Shown here: positions 25,204-33,480 of the stretch, piece by piece
Layout of the letters: each line of letters begins with the position of its first letter
Numbering within the stretch: position 1 is the first letter of the stretch
Assembly (NCBI RefSeq): GCF_000025265.1
Contig: NC_013739.1
Coordinates: forward strand, 6,062,001 to 6,126,000
DNA: 64,000 nt
Source of the DNA: Conexibacter woesei DSM 14684
Lineage (GTDB): Bacteria; Actinomycetota; Thermoleophilia; Solirubrobacterales; Solirubrobacteraceae
Reading direction: 5' to 3'
Notes under the pieces: model-generated
Databases searched by the model: none
Told to the model about the DNA's origin: nothing
What the model saw: only the letters and a program-made list of their open reading frames with translations
Translations under genes and position numbers: made by a program

Positions 25204-25436
25204 CGACGGAGGGCGGCGCGGTCGAGACGCTCGTCGAGGTGACCGACGCGATGCAGCCGGGCCACGTCTCGCTGCCGAACGGGCTCGGCGTCGACTACCC
25301 CGGCGACGACGGCGCGCCCGTCACGACCGGCGTCGCGCTCAACGAGCTGACGTCGCTGGGCTGGCGCGATCCGCGCGCGCTGACGCCGTGGCACAAGCAC
25401 GTGCCGGCGCGGATCGAGTCGCTGCCCAGAACGTGA
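25201..25436 (+). pseudogene. 3' remnant of a molybdopterin oxidoreductase gene
   Basis: An open stretch of about 77 codons encodes the C-terminal molybdopterin-dinucleotide-binding end: VEVTDAMQPGHVSLPNG, then LTSLGWRDPRALTPWHKHVP and a TGA at 25434-25436. This closely resembles the last residues of DMSO-reductase-family enzymes whose first residues are seen at 22528. The two ends lie 2.5 kb apart in the same orientation. Reading the frame upstream of about 25200 leaves the family similarity and enters the antisense of the M24 remnant. Confidence 0.72.
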
Positions 25437-26553
25437 GCGCCAGCGCGCTGATCGCCGCGCCCTGCACGCAGACGCCGGTCCAGCCGGCGGCCGCGTAGGT
25501 CGCGGTCGCGGCGATCGAGCCGGCGGCGCTGCCGATCGAGTAGAAGACCATGTAGGCGGCGGTGACGCGGCTGCGCGCCTCCGGGTTCGCCGCCAGGATC
25601 ATGCTCTGGTTCGTGACGTGGACGGCCTGCACGGCGAGGTCGAGCAGCACGACGCCGGCGACGAGCGCGAGCAGCGTCACGTCGAGCAGCGCGATCGGCA
25701 GCCACGAGACGAGCAGCAGCGCGAGCGCGACGCCAGTCGTGCGCTGGCCGAGCCCGCGGTCGGCGAGCCGGCCGGCGCGCACCGCGGCGAGCGCGCCCGC
25801 CGCGCCGGCGAGGCCGAAGAGCCCGATCGTCGCGTGCGAGAGCGAGTGCGGCGGCGCGCTCAGCGGCAGCACGAGCGCCGTCCAGAGCGTCGTGAACGCG
25901 GCGAAGACCAGCAGCGCCAGCACGGCGCGGACGCGCAGCAGCGGCACGGTCGCCAGCAGCGTGACGCTCGACCGCACGAGCCGCGCGTAGGGGATCGCCT
26001 GCGGGCGCCGCTCCTCGCGCGGCAGCACGCGCAGCAGCAGGCCGGCGACGATCAGCGTGAGCGCGGCCGAGACGAGGTAGACCGCGCGCCAGCCGGCCAG
26101 CTCGGTGATCGCGCCGGCGAGCGTGCGCGCCAGCAGGATCCCGACGACGACGCCGCTCGTGACGACGCCGACCGCGCGCCCGCGCCGGTCGGGCGTGCTG
26201 AGCGCCGCCGCGTAGGCGACGAGCACCTGGGTCACGACCGAGGCGGCGCCGAGCGCGGCCATGCCGATCAGCAGCACCGCGACGCTCGACGAGGTGCCGA
26301 CGACCACGAGCGCGGCGACGCCCGCGAGCAGCTGCGTGACGACGAGGCGGCGGCGGTTGAGCACGTCGCCGAGCGGCACGATCAGCAGCAGGCCGAGCCC
26401 GAGCCCGACCTGCGTGAGCGTGACGACGACGCCGATCGCCGCGTGGTCGATCGCGAACGTCGCGGCGATCTGGTCAAGCAGCGGCTGGGAGTAGTAGGCG
26501 TTGCCGACGGCCAGCCCGCAGGCGACGGCGAACAACAGCATCAGTGGCGGCAC
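25339..26553 (-). CDS. MFS transporter (drug/metabolite exporter)
   Basis: A 404-residue major-facilitator protein with about twelve hydrophobic segments and the motif-A-like loop VPLGDVLNRRRLVV between helices 2 and 3. It resembles the YnfM/EmrD-type group of proton-driven exporters. The last 30 residues are hydrophilic and are encoded opposite the oxidoreductase remnant, so they may be a tail gained by loss of an earlier stop. It is divergent from a TetR regulator with two strong palindromes in the 61-base gap; it is almost certainly the repressed target. Confidence 0.87.
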   Translation of the reverse strand: MPPLMLLFAVACGLAVGNAYYSQPLLDQIAATFAIDHAAIGVVVTLTQVGLGLGLLLIVPLGDVLNRRRLVVTQLLAGVAALVVVGTSSSVAVLLIGMAALGAASVVTQVLVAYAAALSTPDRRGRAVGVVTSGVVVGILLARTLAGAITELAGWRAVYLVSAALTLIVAGLLLRVLPREERRPQAIPYARLVRSSVTLLATVPLLRVRAVLALLVFAAFTTLWTALVLPLSAPPHSLSHATIGLFGLAGAAGALAAVRAGRLADRGLGQRTTGVALALLLVSWLPIALLDVTLLALVAGVVLLDLAVQAVHVTNQSMILAANPEARSRVTAAYMVFYSIGSAAGSIAATATYAAAGWTGVCVQGAAISALALTFWAATRSAPARACATASARADRASPATSAR

Positions 26554-26571
26554 GGCGGCTCCTGGCGACAG

Positions 26572-26591
26572 TGGAGAACGATCGTTCTCCA
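26572..26591. promoter_or_regulatory. TetR operator, perfect palindrome
   Basis: TGGAGAACGATCGTTCTCCA is a perfect 20-base palindrome between the divergent MFS and TetR genes. It lies 18 bases upstream of the MFS start. A second copy is at 26607-26624. Confidence 0.8.
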
Positions 26592-26606
26592 GGTCGGCGC
26601 TAGGAT

Positions 26607-26624
26607 AGAGAACGATGGTTCTCC
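26607..26624. promoter_or_regulatory. TetR operator, second copy
   Basis: AGAGAACGATGGTTCTCC matches the inner 18 bases of the palindrome at 26572 at 16 positions. It covers the TetR start codon (ATG 26615), and a TAGGAT hexamer at 26601 lies directly upstream, so autorepression is expected. Confidence 0.7.
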
Positions 26625-27274
26625 GCGCAACGACCTCGCCGTCCGGCGCCGCGGCGCCGGCGTCCGGTGCCGCCGACGCGACGTCCGCCGCCGCGGTCGA
26701 CGCCGAGGCGCGCGTGCTCGACGCCGCCTCGCGGCTCTTCTACGAGCGCGGCATCCAGGCGGTCGGGATGGACGCGATCCGCGACGCGTCCGGCGTGTCG
26801 CTGAAGCGGCTCTACAGACTGTTCCCGGCGAAGGAGCAGCTGGTCGAGGCGACGCTGCGCCACCGCGAGGCGGGCGTGCGCGAGCAGCTGGCGCGCGCGA
26901 CCGCGGGCGGTGCACCGCCCGCCGAGCGGATCCTCGCGATCTTCGACCTGCTGCGCGACTGGTTCGACGCGCCCGGCTACCGCGGCTGCGCCTACATCAA
27001 CGCGTACGGAGAGCTGAGCGCCGGCTCGCAGCTCGTCGCGAGCGCGGTCGAGCAGCACAAGGCGCTGTGGCGCGAGCTGCTCGGTGAGCTGGTCGCGGAG
27101 GCCGGCGGACCGCCCCGCCTCGCCGACCAGCTCGCGATCCTCGTCAACGGCGCGATGGTGACCGCCGCGATCACGCGCTCGCCGGCGCCCGCCGACGACG
27201 CCCGCGCGGCGGCCGAGCAGCTGCTGAGCGCGGAGCTGCCCCCGGGACCGCCCGGCGGCCGCCCCGTGCCCTAG
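26615..27274 (+). CDS. TetR-family regulator of the MFS exporter
   Basis: A 219-residue regulator. A 28-residue Ala/Ser-rich extension precedes the helix-turn-helix (VGMDAIRDASGVSLKRLYRL then FPAKEQLVEATL). The remainder is the helical ligand-binding domain, with the GCAYINAYGEL segment typical of this subgroup. The ATG lies eight bases after a TAGGAT hexamer and lacks a ribosome-binding site, so the message may be leaderless. It is divergent from the exporter it probably represses. Its stop shares the CTAG with the convergent stop of the next small gene. Confidence 0.88.
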   Translation: MVLRATTSPSGAAAPASGAADATSAAAVDAEARVLDAASRLFYERGIQAVGMDAIRDASGVSLKRLYRLFPAKEQLVEATLRHREAGVREQLARATAGGAPPAERILAIFDLLRDWFDAPGYRGCAYINAYGELSAGSQLVASAVEQHKALWRELLGELVAEAGGPPRLADQLAILVNGAMVTAAITRSPAPADDARAAAEQLLSAELPPGPPGGRPVP

Positions 27275-27468
27275 TCGCGCGGGGTGATGCGGTCCAGCTC
27301 GATCTCGAAGCCCTCGCGCGTGTCCGGGAAGACGATGTAGGCGAGTGGCGGACCGCCGAAGAACGTCGCGTTCTCCCCGCCGCCGACGTAGATCGCCTCG
27401 CGCTGCGCGCCGTCTGGTCCGTGGACCCAGACTCTCTGCCCCTGGTGGAAAAGCCCGTCGGTCGACAT
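27271..27468 (-). CDS. conserved small protein of 65 residues
   Basis: A short soluble protein (MSTDGLFHQGQRVWVHGPDG, then AIYVGGGENATFFGGPPLAY) with an SH3-like look: alternating strands, several Gly/Pro turns and a DRITPRD end. It carries no recognised catalytic motif and no name can be given. The coding frame has normal third-position GC and an ATG start, and the stop interlocks with the convergent TetR stop at a shared CTAG. It is divergent from the PhoD-like gene with a 30-base gap. Confidence 0.6.
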   Translation of the reverse strand: MSTDGLFHQGQRVWVHGPDGAQREAIYVGGGENATFFGGPPLAYIVFPDTREGFEIELDRITPRD

Positions 27469-27498
27469 GCGCCCAACGCTACCGGGTAGAACTGCGCG

Positions 27499-29145
27499 AT
27501 GCCCACCCTCGTGCTCGGTCCGCTGCTGCGCTACGTCGATCATGCCGAGGCGACGGTCTGGGTCGAGACCGACGGCGCCTGCGAGGTCGAGCTGCTCGGC
27601 CACCGCTCGCGCACGTTCTGCGTCGCCGGCCACCACTACGCGCTCGTCGAGATAGGCGGTCTGGCGGAGGACAGCGAGCACCACTACGACGTCAAGCTCG
27701 ACGGCGAGCGCGCATGGCCGGCGGAGGACGAACCGCTCGGGGTCGTGCGGACGCCGCGCGGCGACGACGAGCTGCGGCTCGCGTTCGCCTCCTGCCGCGT
27801 CGCCGCCCCGCACAGGCCGCCGTACACGCTCTCCAAGACCGACGACGACCGCGGCCGCGGCGTCGACGCGCTCGCCGCGCTGCAACGGCGGATGCGCGCG
27901 CGGCCGAGCGGCGAGTGGCCCGACGCGCTGCTGCTCGTCGGCGACCAGGTCTACGCCGACGAGGTCTCGCCGGAGGTCCACGAGCGGATCCTCGCCCGCC
28001 ACGGCCGCCGCGAGGCGCCGCTGGAGGTCGCCGACTTCGAGGAGTACACGTGGCTCTACCACGAGGCGTGGGGCGACGAGTCGATCCGCTGGCTGCTCGC
28101 TTCGGTGCCGAGCGCGATGATCTTCGACGACCACGACGTGCGCGACGACTGGAACACGTCGGGCGCGTGGGTGCGCGAGATGCGCGCGTTGCCGTGGTGG
28201 CACGAGCGCTTGCTCGGTGCCTACATGTCGTACTGGATCTACCAGCACCTCGGGAACCTGCCGCCGGCCGAGCTGCGCGAGGACGAGTTGCTGGCGCAGG
28301 TGCGCGCCGCCGACGGCGACGCCGAGCCGATCGTGCGCGCGTTCGCCGAGCAGGCCGCGCGCGAGGTCGCCGGCACGCGCTGGTCGTTCCGGCGCGACTA
28401 CGGGCGCACGCGGCTCGTCGTGCTCGACTCGCGCGCGGGCCGGATCGTCACGGACGACAGCAGACGGCAGATGCTCTCCGACGAGCAGTGGGAATGGGTC
28501 GGCGAGCAGCTGACCGGCGACGTCGACCACCTGCTGATCGCGACCTCGCTGCCGTTCCTGCTCGCGCCGGCGCTGCACGACGCGGAGGCGTGGAACGAGG
28601 CCGTCTGCGCGGGCGCGTGGGGCGGGCTCGCGGCGCGCGCCGGCGAGAAGCTGCGCCAAGGCGCCGACCTCGAGCACTGGGCGGCGTTCCAGCACTCGTT
28701 CGCGCAGCTGGCCGACGAGCTGCGCGCGGTCGGCAGCGGCGAGCGCGGCGCGCCGCCCGCGTCGATCGTGCTGCTGTCCGGCGACGTCCACCACGCGTAC
28801 GTCGCCGAGGTCGCGTTCCCCGCCGGCAGCGGCGTCGAGAGCGCCGTCGTGCAGGCAGTCTGCTCGCCGATGCGCAACCCGCTCGACCGCAGAGAGCGGC
28901 GCGCGATCCGCTTCGCCCACGGCCGCGTCGCAGCGCGGGTCGCGCGGCTGCTGGCCCGCGCGGCGGGAGTGCGACCGCCGCGGCTGCGGTGGAGGTTCCT
29001 CGCGCCCGCCACGTTCGACAACCACGTCGGCGTGCTGGAGCTGCGCGGGCGCGGCGCGCACCTGCGCGTCGAGTGCACGCGGCCGGAGGAGTGGCAGGCG
29101 CCGGCGCTGCACGCGACGTTCGAGCGGACGCTCACGCGGCCATAG
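27499..29145 (+). CDS. PhoD-like phosphodiesterase/alkaline phosphatase
   Basis: A 548-residue metallophosphatase of the PhoD family. An N-terminal Fn3-like domain (residues 1-90) is followed by the calcineurin-like core. Metal and catalytic motifs are visible: FASCR (about 96-100), GDQVYAD (about 149-155), FDDHDVRDDWN (about 211-221) and LSGDVHHAYVAE (about 427-438). No signal or Tat peptide is seen, so it may be cytoplasmic, unlike Bacillus PhoD. A TAGAAC hexamer lies six bases before the ATG and no ribosome-binding site is seen, consistent with a leaderless message. Its end overlaps a convergent AraC gene by 14 bases. Confidence 0.87.
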   Translation: MPTLVLGPLLRYVDHAEATVWVETDGACEVELLGHRSRTFCVAGHHYALVEIGGLAEDSEHHYDVKLDGERAWPAEDEPLGVVRTPRGDDELRLAFASCRVAAPHRPPYTLSKTDDDRGRGVDALAALQRRMRARPSGEWPDALLLVGDQVYADEVSPEVHERILARHGRREAPLEVADFEEYTWLYHEAWGDESIRWLLASVPSAMIFDDHDVRDDWNTSGAWVREMRALPWWHERLLGAYMSYWIYQHLGNLPPAELREDELLAQVRAADGDAEPIVRAFAEQAAREVAGTRWSFRRDYGRTRLVVLDSRAGRIVTDDSRRQMLSDEQWEWVGEQLTGDVDHLLIATSLPFLLAPALHDAEAWNEAVCAGAWGGLAARAGEKLRQGADLEHWAAFQHSFAQLADELRAVGSGERGAPPASIVLLSGDVHHAYVAEVAFPAGSGVESAVVQAVCSPMRNPLDRRERRAIRFAHGRVAARVARLLARAAGVRPPRLRWRFLAPATFDNHVGVLELRGRGAHLRVECTRPEEWQAPALHATFERTLTRP

Positions 29146-29947
29146 CGGCCGCGGCCGCCGCGCACGCCGCGGCGTACTCAGCGGGCGGGCGGCCGACGAC
29201 GGCCTTGAACTCGTTGATGAAGTGGGCCTGGTCGAAGTAGCCCAGCTCGACCGCGAGCGCGCCGAGGTCGAGCGCGGGCCGGTCCGCGATCCGCTCCGCC
29301 GCCGTGTGCAGCCGCTGGCGCTGGACGACCCACTTCGGGCTGACGCCGACGTACTCGCCGAACAGCCGCTGGAGCGTCCGCGGCGAGACGTGGCAGCGGC
29401 GCGCGAGCTGGTCGACGCGCGTGATCTGCGGCTCGTCGAGCAGCAGTCTGACGATCGCCGCGACCTCCGCCGCGCGCGCGTCGGGGCCGTCGCTGCGCGC
29501 GCGCAGGAACGCCTCGACGCGCTCGATCCGCTCGGCCATCGTGGCGCACGCGCGCACGCCGCGGTCGAGCGCGTCCGCCTGCGCCGGGTCGAAGACGTCG
29601 CGCAGCGGGACGATCCGGTCGGTGATCGCCGCGGTCGGGAAGGTGACGAAGGGACGGAAGGCGCCGGCGCGGAATCTCGTCCCCAGCACCCAGCCGCGAC
29701 CCTCCAGCGGATGGCGCGTGCGGGTCGTGCCGACGCCCCAGACGAACGCGCCGCCCGGCTCGAAGGAGATGTTGACGTTCGGGTGGTTGAGGATCTCCTG
29801 CGTGAACGGCGGGCGCCCGCGCAGGTCCCAGGCGACCGACCAGTGGCGTTCGAGCGCGTGGGCGAGGTCGAGCGCGGGCTTGTAGCGCGCGAGCTGGAAC
29901 GTCGCCTGCCCGGCGTCCGGTTCGAGGATCCCGCGCGTCGACTCCAT
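29132..29947 (-). CDS. AraC-family transcriptional regulator
   Basis: A 271-residue regulator. The N-terminal half is a DUF6597-like sensor domain (ERHWSVAWDLRGRPPFTQEI, later GTRFRAGAFRPFV), and the last 100 residues are an AraC-type double helix-turn-helix (ITRVDQLARRCHVSPRTLQR and LAVELGYFDQAHFINEFK). An Ala-rich tail ends the protein. It is convergent with PhoD and tandem with the TetR upstream, 13 bases after that gene's stop. No target is evident. Confidence 0.87.
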   Translation of the reverse strand: MESTRGILEPDAGQATFQLARYKPALDLAHALERHWSVAWDLRGRPPFTQEILNHPNVNISFEPGGAFVWGVGTTRTRHPLEGRGWVLGTRFRAGAFRPFVTFPTAAITDRIVPLRDVFDPAQADALDRGVRACATMAERIERVEAFLRARSDGPDARAAEVAAIVRLLLDEPQITRVDQLARRCHVSPRTLQRLFGEYVGVSPKWVVQRQRLHTAAERIADRPALDLGALAVELGYFDQAHFINEFKAVVGRPPAEYAAACAAAAAAMAA

Positions 29948-29960
29948 CTCGCGCCCTACG

Positions 29961-30596
29961 CTAGCGGCGGCCGTCGCCGGTGCCGTTGCCGGCGCCGTCG
30001 CCGCCCGCGAGGCCGGCGACGATCCCGCGCAGGACGGCGCTCATCTCGACGCGCGCGCTCGCGCGGTCCTCGGCGCGGGCGACGTAGAGCGCGGCCTCGT
30101 CGAGCGCGCCGATCAGCACGTGCGCGAGCGGACGGACAGGCTGGGGCCGGATCCGCCCGGCCTCGATCGAAGCAGCGATCGCGGCCTCCACGAGCCCGCC
30201 GCCGTAGGTCTGCCCGAGCGCCCGCCAGCGCTCCCAGCCGAGCACGGCCGGCGCGTCGATCAGGACGATCTGCTGGACCGCCGGGTCCTCGCACGCGTCA
30301 AGCCACGCCTCGACGCCTGCCTCCAGCACCGCACCGGGATCGGCGAGGCCGGCGAGCTGGGCGCCGATCCGCTCGACGACGTCCCGCTCGACCTGCTCGA
30401 AGACGGCGACGAACAGCTCGGTCTTGTCCGCGAACTGGTGGTAGAGCGCGCCGCGCGTGACGCCGGCCGCGCGCACGATCGCCTCGGTGCCGACGGCGGC
30501 GAAGCCCTGCTCGGCGAAGAGCGGGCGGGCCGCCGCGAGCAGGGCCGTGCGGGTGGAGCTGGATCGTTCTCTCTGTGTTCGGCGCTTGACGCTCAT
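29961..30596 (-). CDS. TetR-family regulator
   Basis: A 211-residue regulator starting at ATG 30596. Its helix-turn-helix (VGTEAIVRAAGVTRGALYHQ, then FADKTELFVAV) resembles AcrR-type proteins, and the C-terminal region is TetR_C-like with a Gly-rich end. The start codon is inside a perfect 15-base palindrome, so it is autoregulated. It is divergent from the second alpha/beta hydrolase with an Asp elbow; the first such hydrolase, at 10481, is also paired with a TetR. Confidence 0.88.
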   Translation of the reverse strand: MSVKRRTQRERSSSTRTALLAAARPLFAEQGFAAVGTEAIVRAAGVTRGALYHQFADKTELFVAVFEQVERDVVERIGAQLAGLADPGAVLEAGVEAWLDACEDPAVQQIVLIDAPAVLGWERWRALGQTYGGGLVEAAIAASIEAGRIRPQPVRPLAHVLIGALDEAALYVARAEDRASARVEMSAVLRGIVAGLAGGDGAGNGTGDGRR

Positions 30597-30608
30597 ACAG
30601 TCTGTATG
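30594..30608. promoter_or_regulatory. TetR operator, perfect palindrome
   Basis: CATACAGTCTGTATG has perfect seven-base arms and a single central base, and its left end is the regulator start codon. A related shorter palindrome, GACAGGCTGTC, follows at 30618-30628. The pair covers the shared control region of the TetR and hydrolase genes. Confidence 0.75.
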
Positions 30609-30654
30609 TAACTTGCAGACAGGCTGTCCGTAAATGTAGACGAAGGAGCCGCCG

Positions 30655-31512
30655 ATGCCCGCGCCGCTGTCCGAGATCACGCTTCCGCAGGGAACGATCC
30701 GCTACCGCGAGCAAGGCCCGGCCGACGGCCCGCCCGTCGTATTCGTGCACGGCTTCCTCGGCGACGGCACGCTCTGGAGCGGCGTCGCCGGCGACCTCGC
30801 CGCGCGCGGCTATCGCACGCTCGCGCCCGACTGGCCGCTCGGCGCCCACACGATCGCGCTCTCGCCCGACGCCGACCTCACGCCGCGCGGCGTTGCGCGG
30901 CTGGTCGCCGGCTTCATCGCCGCGCTCGAGCTCGACGACGTGACGCTCGTCGGCAACGACAGCGGCGGCGCGGTGACCCAGTTCGTGCTCGACACCGACC
31001 CCTCACGCGTCGGCCGCGTCGTGCTGACGAACTGCGACGGGATCGACGTCTTCCCGCCGAAGCCGTTCCACCTGATCCTCAAGGCGGCGCGCCACCCCGC
31101 GCTGTTCCGCGCGCTGATGGAGGGAACGCGGATCACGGCGATCCGCCACAGCCCGCTCGCGTTCGGCCTGCTCGCGAAGCAGCCGTTCGACCCGGCGCAG
31201 ACGCGCGGTTGGGTGATGCCGTACCTGACCGACGCCGGCGTCCGCCGCGACGCCGCCGCCTTCTGCCGCGGCGTCGACCCGCGCGAGCTGGCCGGGATCG
31301 CGACCCGGCTGCGCCGCTTCGACGGCCCGGTCCTGCTCTGCTGGGGTCGGGACGACCGCTTCTTCAACGTCGAGCTGGCCCGGCGCCTGCAGGCGTGCTT
31401 CGCCGACGCCCGCCTCGTCGAGGTCCCCGACGCGAGCACGTTCGTCGCGCTCGACCAGCCCGCCCGCGTCGCCGCCGAGGTGGCTGAGTTCGCCGCACGC
31501 GTGCCCGCCTGA
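30655..31512 (+). CDS. alpha/beta hydrolase with aspartate nucleophile elbow (paralogue)
   Basis: A 285-residue protein clearly related to that at 10481: shared openings (LPQGTI-x-Y), FVHGFLGDGTLW, WPLGAH followed by SPDADLTPRG, and the elbow V-G-N-D-S-G-G with Asp as nucleophile. The catalytic-His position again lacks His (VPDASTFVALDQP). Either another residue serves as base or the family performs different chemistry. An AAGGAG ribosome-binding site lies upstream. It is divergent from a TetR with operator sites between them. It is convergent with phoA across a strong hairpin. Confidence 0.82.
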   Translation: MPAPLSEITLPQGTIRYREQGPADGPPVVFVHGFLGDGTLWSGVAGDLAARGYRTLAPDWPLGAHTIALSPDADLTPRGVARLVAGFIAALELDDVTLVGNDSGGAVTQFVLDTDPSRVGRVVLTNCDGIDVFPPKPFHLILKAARHPALFRALMEGTRITAIRHSPLAFGLLAKQPFDPAQTRGWVMPYLTDAGVRRDAAAFCRGVDPRELAGIATRLRRFDGPVLLCWGRDDRFFNVELARRLQACFADARLVEVPDASTFVALDQPARVAAEVAEFAARVPA

Positions 31513-31531
31513 GCGGCGCGCGGCAGGACGC

Positions 31532-31597
31532 GGCGCTGAGCGGCCACAGGCGGCGGCGCACGCGCGTCGCGCGCGCCGCCCGCCGTCGCTCAGCGCC
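31532..31597. terminator. bipartite inverted repeat between convergent genes
   Basis: Perfect 11-base outer arms (GGCGCTGAGCG at 31532-31542 and CGCTCAGCGCC at 31587-31597) enclose perfect eight-base inner arms (GGCGGCGC at 31552 and GCGCCGCC at 31573). It lies between the hydrolase stop and the phoA stop, overlapping the latter's last codons. There is no U-tract, so it would be a GC-rich, bidirectional terminator-like structure of the kind common in high-GC actinobacteria. Confidence 0.55.
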
Positions 31598-33425
31598 CGA
31601 TCGCGACGCTCGCCGACGCCTGCGCGCGCTGCCCACCGGCGCTCACCGTGACGCGCACGCGCACTCTGCGCACGTCGCCGCGCGGCTGCACGGCGAGGCG
31701 CGTCGCGGCCGCGCGGTCTGCGCGCACCGCGACCGTCTTGCGCGCGAGCGTGCGGCCACTGCCGTCGGTCAGCTCGACACGCGCGCGGCCGTCGCGCGTC
31801 GCGACGAGCGTCAGCGGCAGTCCTGCGCGCAGCTCCGCCACCCGCACACGCGGCGGCGCGGCGACGCCCGCCACCAGCTTCGGCGCGGCGGCCGGGCCGG
31901 GCCGCTCCACCGTCCGCTCCGGCCCCGGCACCGTCGTGGCCGGGCCGGGGACGGTCGTGGTCGTGGCCGGGCCGGGGACCGTCGTCGTCTGCGTCACGGT
32001 CACCGTCTCGGGCTGCTCCAGCTCCGACGGCGTGCGCTGGAACGAGATCAGCGGGAAGAGGTCGGTCAGGTCGTGCGCACCGGAGACGTTCGCCGCCTGC
32101 GGGCCGATCGCCATCACCGGGACCGCCGAGCCCGTGTGCTGCTGCGTCTTCGCCTTCTGCGGGAGCGCGACGCCGCCGGCCGTGCCGTAGGTGAGCATCA
32201 TCGGCGTGCCGTCGCGCGTCACGATGATCTGGCTGTAGCCGGGCGGGCCCGCCGTCGTGTCTGTGGTCGGGCTGACGATCAGGCCGGCGTGCGCGTGGTC
32301 GGCCGCGACGACGACGAGCGTGTCAGGGTGCTCGCGCTGGTATCTCAGCGCGACGCCGATCGCCTCGTCGAAGGCGATCAGCTCGCCGATCTGCCCGCAG
32401 CCGGCCGCTGTGTGCGCCTGCTTGTCGATCGAGGCGCCCTCGACCTGGAGGAAGAAGCCGCTCGGGCTCTCCAGCAGGTCGATCGCCTTCTGCGTCATCT
32501 CCGACAGCTGCGGCATGTGCGGCTCGAGCGTTCTGCCGTGCGTCTCGTCGCATCTGATCGTCTCGATCTCGCCGAGCCGCTTCGCGCGATCGTCGTTGTA
32601 CTGCTGCTCGAAGATGCCGTCGTCGAAGACGCCGAGCACGGGGCCGCCGTCCAGCGACGTGATCGCGGCCAGCTCGTCCTTGTTCGCGACGCGCCGGAAG
32701 CCTCTCTCGGCGGCGTAGTCGAAGACGGTTCTGGCGGAGCCGTCGAGCGTCTGTCTGAAGTCCTTGCCGCCGCCGCCGAGCAGGACGTCCATCCGCAGGT
32801 CGATCTGCTGCTCGGCGATCGAGCCGAGCCCACCCGCCGCCTTCGTCTCCTGCGGACAGAGTGTGCGGGTCGCCTCGGGCCCCTTGCAGTCGCGTTCGCT
32901 GATGTGCGCCGACATCGCGGCCGGCGTCGCGTCGGTGACCTCGGAGGTGGTGACGTTGCCGGTGCGCTTGCCGAGTCGCTTGGCGATCTCCAGCGCGGTG
33001 TCGTAGCCGGCGTTCGTGCCGGGCACGGCGGGATCGTCGGTCGGCGCCTGCGAGATGCGGCTGGCGAGCGTCTTCCTGCCCGTCGACCACTGGCTGCCGC
33101 CGCCGGCAGAGTCGGTCACGAAGTTCGGCCGCGTGGCGGCGGCGTCGTTGACCGCGTACGTCGTCGCGACGCCACGGAACGGGATCGTGTCCATGTTCAG
33201 GCGCGCGGTCGTGACGCCGACGTAGTTGCGTGCCGCGGTGATCTCCGACTCGCCCATCCCGTCGCCGATCAGCAGGATCACGTTCTTCGGCGTGCTCGGG
33301 TCGATCGCGGAGGCGACCGCGGCCGAGCGGTCCTCCTTGCCGTCGAAGGTGAGCGCGGTCGCGGTCGCGCCGCCGGCGAGCGCGAGCACCGTCGCCAGCG
33401 CCAGGGTGCGGGTCGGTCGTTTCAT
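31590..33425 (-). CDS. phoA: alkaline phosphatase PhoA-type with C-terminal extension
   Basis: A 611-residue secreted phosphatase with an N-terminal signal (residues 1-25). All hallmark sites of the E. coli enzyme appear: metal Asp in LLIGDGMG, the phosphoserine in VTDSAGGGSQWSTG, EGASIDKQAH, VAADHAHA and QQHTGSAVPVMAIGP. The E. coli-type Asp and Lys positions are kept, so Zn/Mg use is likely. After about residue 465, a linker with repeated VPGP units precedes a beta domain of about 100 residues not found in E. coli PhoA. Pho-box-like repeats lie upstream, consistent with phosphate-starvation control. Confidence 0.92.
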   Translation of the reverse strand: MKRPTRTLALATVLALAGGATATALTFDGKEDRSAAVASAIDPSTPKNVILLIGDGMGESEITAARNYVGVTTARLNMDTIPFRGVATTYAVNDAAATRPNFVTDSAGGGSQWSTGRKTLASRISQAPTDDPAVPGTNAGYDTALEIAKRLGKRTGNVTTSEVTDATPAAMSAHISERDCKGPEATRTLCPQETKAAGGLGSIAEQQIDLRMDVLLGGGGKDFRQTLDGSARTVFDYAAERGFRRVANKDELAAITSLDGGPVLGVFDDGIFEQQYNDDRAKRLGEIETIRCDETHGRTLEPHMPQLSEMTQKAIDLLESPSGFFLQVEGASIDKQAHTAAGCGQIGELIAFDEAIGVALRYQREHPDTLVVVAADHAHAGLIVSPTTDTTAGPPGYSQIIVTRDGTPMMLTYGTAGGVALPQKAKTQQHTGSAVPVMAIGPQAANVSGAHDLTDLFPLISFQRTPSELEQPETVTVTQTTTVPGPATTTTVPGPATTVPGPERTVERPGPAAAPKLVAGVAAPPRVRVAELRAGLPLTLVATRDGRARVELTDGSGRTLARKTVAVRADRAAATRLAVQPRGDVRRVRVRVTVSAGGQRAQASASVAIGR

Positions 33426-33480
33426 CGAAATCCAGTGGTGAGAGGTCTGCAGAGGCCGGCCGACGGTATGTGGCGGCGAT

